Shown: one piece after another, positions 42,343 to 45,876 of the stretch
How the letters are laid out: each line of letters begins with the position of its first letter
How positions within the stretch are numbered: position 1 is the stretch's first letter
From: Chara braunii
Lineage: Eukaryota; Streptophyta; Charophyceae; Charales; Characeae
Reading direction: 5' to 3'
Assembly (NCBI GenBank): GCA_003427395.1
Contig: BFEA01000071.1
Span: 1,325,389-1,371,264 of the forward strand
Length of the DNA stretch: 45,876 nucleotides
Position numbers and translations under genes: made by a program
The notes under the pieces: model-generated
The model's input: the letters and a program-made list of their open reading frames with translations, nothing else
Told to the model about the DNA's origin: nothing
Databases searched by the model: none

Positions 42343-45333
42343 ATGGGAAATAGTCACCTCCTTTTTCTAAGTGTGCAGCTTGTGGTGGTATGGTGTATTT
42401 CATTGATCTGGGGTAGCGACACTGGAATGGCTTTACATGGCGTGTCTATCACTGGAAGAGTAATGCAAGTTGGGGAGTGGAATCAAGGTGCTGCATTCGA
42501 CTCCGTCCAAGGTATGCCATTTCACAGCACATATCAGCCATCAAATCGACGAAAGATGAGGGAAGAGGCAGGGGTTGAGGTCGTGAACCCACTACTGCTG
42601 ACCTTTAGGGATATCCTTGCAGTTAATGGCAGTCTTTCGGAGGGTTATCGTCAGGAGATTCGGGGTGTGGATGTCGCCACAGACAAGAACACAGTTTACT
42701 ATGTGGAAAGGACTTGTCCGGACAACACGACTGACGGAGTGTGTTCTTCCAGTGTCAAGTCAGCTGCTCCCTTTGAGCGAGGTGGATTCTACAACATCTC
42801 CCAGATTGTAAAGCCCGAAACCTTCAATGGCACCACTTCAGGACTGTGCGGGGTGGTACTGATTGACGGGACAAGTTTGCTTATCGCAGATACTAACAGG
42901 TCCTGTTTCTGGAAAGTGGACCTGATGACAAAGGAGCTGCAGAATAGAAACGTGACCGTGTCTGATTCCGCGGATAGAAGAGTCCTTTCCCCTGTTCGGC
43001 TTGCATTGGACTCGGATCCAAAAAGGCCAGCATTGTTTGTAACTTCCATGTACCGAGTTATCATGATAGATGGATATACCGATCCTTTTCAAGCACCACC
43101 AGAATCGGTACGGAGACTTGCGGGACCGGTTGATTCCAATCCCGACACGACTGGGTATACGGATAGCCACATACATCAGGATGTTCGCTTTGGGTTGCCG
43201 ATGATAGGGCCGAGGTCTTATTCCAAGTGCGGACGCAGCTTGTATGTCGGCGACGCAAAGAATAATGTGGTGAGGCAGATCAATACTAATACGGGGGCGA
43301 CGACGACAATAGCTGGAATCAAGAACTCAAGTGTGTCAAGCAGCGTTGATGGACCTGCACAAAATGCGACATTATATAGACCATCGGCTTTGGCAATAAC
43401 AAGAGACTGCTGTAACTTGTTTGTTGCTGAAGAAGCTGTTGATGGTAGTCATGGCGGAGCAATCCGTTGGCTTACATTACGGCACCAGGATGGGGAAGTA
43501 CTGAATGTCACGACAGTTGCCTTCATTAATGCGAGCTCTCCGCTGAACTTCACAGCACTGACTCTTTCACAGGACGATGACTTCATGTATGCAGGGACCA
43601 CTGGAGGTAACATTTTCCAGCTCATCTTGAACAGATCTCTTCTTCATCAATGTCCAAGAGCACCTCGTCAGGGAGAAAATAACTACTGGGTTATTATACT
43701 TACTGTAACTTTAACATCGGTAACATGCATTGCTACCATTCTGGCTGTCGTGTTTTACCGGAGACACCTATGTAAGTCCCGTATGAACGGTCAAGAATAT
43801 CAGTTGGGAGTCCCTCTGCGCCAAGCAAAGCAAACCGAGACTCGAGAAAAGGGTTTCAATCCACAGGATAATGCGGATAGCGACTCCCGGTCCTGGGGGG
43901 AAGCCTCAGACAGTGGCAGCTTTGCGGAGGTGAATACCGCGGAGGATTTCGAGCGAGTGGTAGACAAGTATCACATCAGGCTTGATGAAACCAGGGAGTT
44001 TGCACTTGCCAAGCTGATGGAAGCAACAAACAACTTTGGGGAGGACCATCTGCTGAGCGGTGTGAGAGGGGGATATGGTGACATGTACAGGGCGTCACTG
44101 AGGGTTGGCCGTCGGCAAAAGGATGTTGCCATTAAGCGTATGAGAGGGGAGTTGACGGAAATGAAGTACAACCAATTTCGTGCAGAGGTCATAATGCTCA
44201 GCCGCCTTAGGCATGAGAATGTGTGCCGGTTGATAGGGTATTGCAAAGAGGGAGGCCATGGCATCCTTATCTACAAGTTCATCTCAGGTGGCAGTCTGCA
44301 TGATAGGTTGCATGGAGGTCAAGAGAAATCGGTTTTGAGTAACAAGTCACAATCAAGGGAGGATGACTCACAATCACGGAGTAGCAAGTCACAGACGATT
44401 ACAGACGCCACTTCCAGCACTTGTGACAATCCTCTTTTATTATCAATAACAGAAGCAGGAGCTGAATTGAGCACAGCGAAAACAGAATTATGTTGGGGAG
44501 AACGTCTGTTGATTGCACTGCAGGTGGCCACTGGTTTGCGGTACCTGCACCATGAGGTGAAACCAAGGGTTGTGCACCGCGACATCAAATGCCACAATGT
44601 GTTGATAGAACGAACAGAGGGGTCCAGGAGGATGCGTGCAATCATTATTGACTTTGGGCTTGCCAAACTTGATGCTAGCTATGTCCCTGAATCAGATTTG
44701 ACGTGTGGTGATGAAGAGGCGCTGACTATCCGTACTCTAGCTCGAACAGGCACTCCTGGCTACATGGCACCAGAATATGCCTGTCGCAGAGAAGTGACCC
44801 CAAAGACTGATATCTATGCTTTCGGAGTTGTTCTTCTGGAGTTGGTGACTGGGAGGAAGGCAGTGGAGAAAGTGATTTCTGCCGATGGGCGTCAAGTTGG
44901 CGCTGTCAATCTTGTTCAGTGGTCACGAAAATGGCTCTCTGCCAAGAAGCCCATTGACCCAGATGTGAACCACATCGATCGGCTGGCCACAGGTTTCTTC
45001 GATCCTCGCCTAGTCTCCGGTCTTACACCTACAGAAAAGATGACGGTGCATGATGTCGCGCAACTGGGGTATCAGTGCACCATGGATGATGCAACGAAGA
45101 GGCCAAAGATGAAGAAAATTGTGCTGAAGCTTGAGGGAATTAAGAAGAATCTCAAACAAGATCCAGATGCCCTCAGCACATTGCCAGAGCAGGGCAAAAG
45201 GTCGGACTCTTCTTCAGATGATTGTCATAGTGGGATGGTTGACAAAGACATGATGGGGGCATTTGCCCCAGAACAGGTGGTGGAATCTTATGCGAAAGAA
45301 TATAAAGTGAGTACTGATAAGACGCGTCTGTAA
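42343..45333 (+). CDS. Receptor-like kinase with NHL-like beta-propeller ectodomain
   Basis: 996 residues in one uninterrupted exon. The start is the first in-frame ATG after the TGA at 42268-42270. Residues 1-25 form a signal peptide. Residues 26-446 are extracellular, with about 12 N-x-S/T sites. Six blade-like strands (VYYVERT 118, LLIADTN 179, LFVTSMY 231, LYVGDAKNNVVRQIN 300, LFVAEEA 359, FMYAGTT 414) suggest a six-bladed NHL-type propeller. A membrane helix is at 447-471. The kinase (about 565-935) has K598, E615, HRD 745-747, N752, DFG 770-772, APE 809-811, D823 and R920. It is an RD kinase and should be active on Ser/Thr. The first glycine of the ATP loop is Val574. A Ser-rich insert (about 660-712) splits the N- and C-lobe parts. 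The ligand is unknown. It probably acts at the plasma membrane. Confidence 0.93.
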   Translation: MGNSHLLFLSVQLVVVWCISLIWGSDTGMALHGVSITGRVMQVGEWNQGAAFDSVQGMPFHSTYQPSNRRKMREEAGVEVVNPLLLTFRDILAVNGSLSEGYRQEIRGVDVATDKNTVYYVERTCPDNTTDGVCSSSVKSAAPFERGGFYNISQIVKPETFNGTTSGLCGVVLIDGTSLLIADTNRSCFWKVDLMTKELQNRNVTVSDSADRRVLSPVRLALDSDPKRPALFVTSMYRVIMIDGYTDPFQAPPESVRRLAGPVDSNPDTTGYTDSHIHQDVRFGLPMIGPRSYSKCGRSLYVGDAKNNVVRQINTNTGATTTIAGIKNSSVSSSVDGPAQNATLYRPSALAITRDCCNLFVAEEAVDGSHGGAIRWLTLRHQDGEVLNVTTVAFINASSPLNFTALTLSQDDDFMYAGTTGGNIFQLILNRSLLHQCPRAPRQGENNYWVIILTVTLTSVTCIATILAVVFYRRHLCKSRMNGQEYQLGVPLRQAKQTETREKGFNPQDNADSDSRSWGEASDSGSFAEVNTAEDFERVVDKYHIRLDETREFALAKLMEATNNFGEDHLLSGVRGGYGDMYRASLRVGRRQKDVAIKRMRGELTEMKYNQFRAEVIMLSRLRHENVCRLIGYCKEGGHGILIYKFISGGSLHDRLHGGQEKSVLSNKSQSREDDSQSRSSKSQTITDATSSTCDNPLLLSITEAGAELSTAKTELCWGERLLIALQVATGLRYLHHEVKPRVVHRDIKCHNVLIERTEGSRRMRAIIIDFGLAKLDASYVPESDLTCGDEEALTIRTLARTGTPGYMAPEYACRREVTPKTDIYAFGVVLLELVTGRKAVEKVISADGRQVGAVNLVQWSRKWLSAKKPIDPDVNHIDRLATGFFDPRLVSGLTPTEKMTVHDVAQLGYQCTMDDATKRPKMKKIVLKLEGIKKNLKQDPDALSTLPEQGKRSDSSSDDCHSGMVDKDMMGAFAPEQVVESYAKEYKVSTDKTRL

Positions 45334-45359
45334 TCGTCCCGCTCGCTATTCATTCGTTT

Positions 45360-45510
45360 ACTTGTAAAGGGCGAGGGCCCTGAGGTATCATCATTGAACT
45401 GACCGCCCCCAGGTAATTCAGAATTATTTTTTCATCCGAAAGCATCTGGATCAAATTTGGGTCTATATTTCAACAGCTAATGGGTGTAGCAACTGAGCTA
45501 GGCCCGAATA
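45360..45510 (-). mobile_element. tRNA-derived SINE copy 1 (minus), downstream of the kinase gene
   Basis: On the minus strand it starts gggcctagctcagttgctac (A box), continues to atttgatcca (weak B box) and ends in a body with ggggcggtcagttcaatgat. It is more diverged than copy 2. It lies in the probable 3' UTR or 3' flank of the kinase gene, within 30 bases of the stop. Confidence 0.6.
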
Positions 45511-45519
45511 TCCTTTCTT

Positions 45520-45645
45520 TTTTTAAGAAAAAGGCAACGGCCATGAGATACCATTGTTCAGAAATGATTTGATTTCTTTCATCTGGATTTGAACTCAGGT
45601 CTGCATTTCAACAGTTCAAGGGTGTACCAACAGAGCTAGGCCTGT
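45520..45645 (-). mobile_element. tRNA-derived SINE copy 2 (minus)
   Basis: On the minus strand it reads ggcctagctctgttggtaca (A box), then gacctgagttcaaatccaga (B box), then a body ending with ggtatctcatggccgttgcc and an A/T-rich tail. The layout is that of a tRNA-headed SINE. It is tandem to copy 1 and in the same orientation. Confidence 0.65.
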
Positions 45646-45876
45646 CTGTATCCTAGTGCATACCTGTTGGTGGAACACATGGGAAAAATTAAATATGACC
45701 TCAGCTTGAGTGAATCTTGATGAAGTTGAAATTCTAGGGCTTAGTTCTTCTTTCCTTCGGACGGAAGTTGTGTATATATTGCAATCAGACTCGCTTTCAA
45801 ACACACTTTTCACACATGTAAACAGTACGCAGCACACTGGCGACATGCGCCCACTCAAAACTCAGAGATATGGCTT
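45646..45876. other. Unassigned right edge
   Basis: No gene recognised in the last 230 bases. Confidence 0.5.

Overview
The window looks like a very repeat-rich nuclear scaffold of a plant-lineage eukaryote. My best guess is a charophyte (streptophyte) alga such as Chara. The reasons are a plant-type receptor-like kinase (RLK), plant-type L1 LINEs, long simple-sequence tracts, many foldback elements and long gene-free stretches. The species is an inference. There are two assembly gaps (17580-18369 and 32204-32448) and two isolated Ns near 36680. Both gaps abut dinucleotide repeats.

Layout: 1-1365 is a polypurine (GAG)n tract. 1561-1640 is a small near-palindrome. 2118-2757 holds seven dispersed hairpins that share an invariant 11-mer but have different, complementary stems. 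2760-6170 is unassigned. 6172-7383 (minus) is an unrecognised open frame with no methionine. 8386-10790 is a head-to-head pair of LINE pieces that may be one twin-primed insertion. 11030-12020 holds a LINE 3' fragment and three foldback elements. 12062-16504 is a nearly full ORF2-type L1 LINE, broken by four stops and a frameshift, with a poly(A) tail. 17150-17257 and the gap edge carry related 3'-end fragments. 18370-21420 is microsatellites, tRNA-like tandem repeats and a 32-bp minisatellite. 21680-24270 is an array of ~220-bp repeats interrupted by a foldback element and by a 5'-inverted LINE, each flanked by visible target duplications. 24460-27580 is SINE-like ends, microsatellites and a duplicated pyrimidine-rich block. 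27588-30748 is a 3.1-kb ACTCT/ACTCC pentanucleotide satellite with a ~1.4-kb higher-order period. 30755-32112 is about 2.7 units of a ~500-bp satellite. 33802-33952 is a MITE with TTAA ends. 34045-35344 (minus) is a decayed gag-like region. 37076-39363 holds exon-like blocks with good splice signals and an apparent internal duplication. 40585-40932 is a large foldback element.

The only clearly intact protein-coding gene is at the right end: 42343-45333 (+), an intronless 996-residue RLK. It has a signal peptide, a glycosylated ectodomain read here as a six-bladed NHL-like beta-propeller, one membrane helix and a catalytically complete RD-type kinase. It has a TATA box just upstream, and two minus-strand tRNA-derived SINE copies follow its stop codon. 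The rest of the window is mainly a record of transposition: LINEs, SINE-like elements that share a 3' hairpin with them, and foldback elements nested in satellites.
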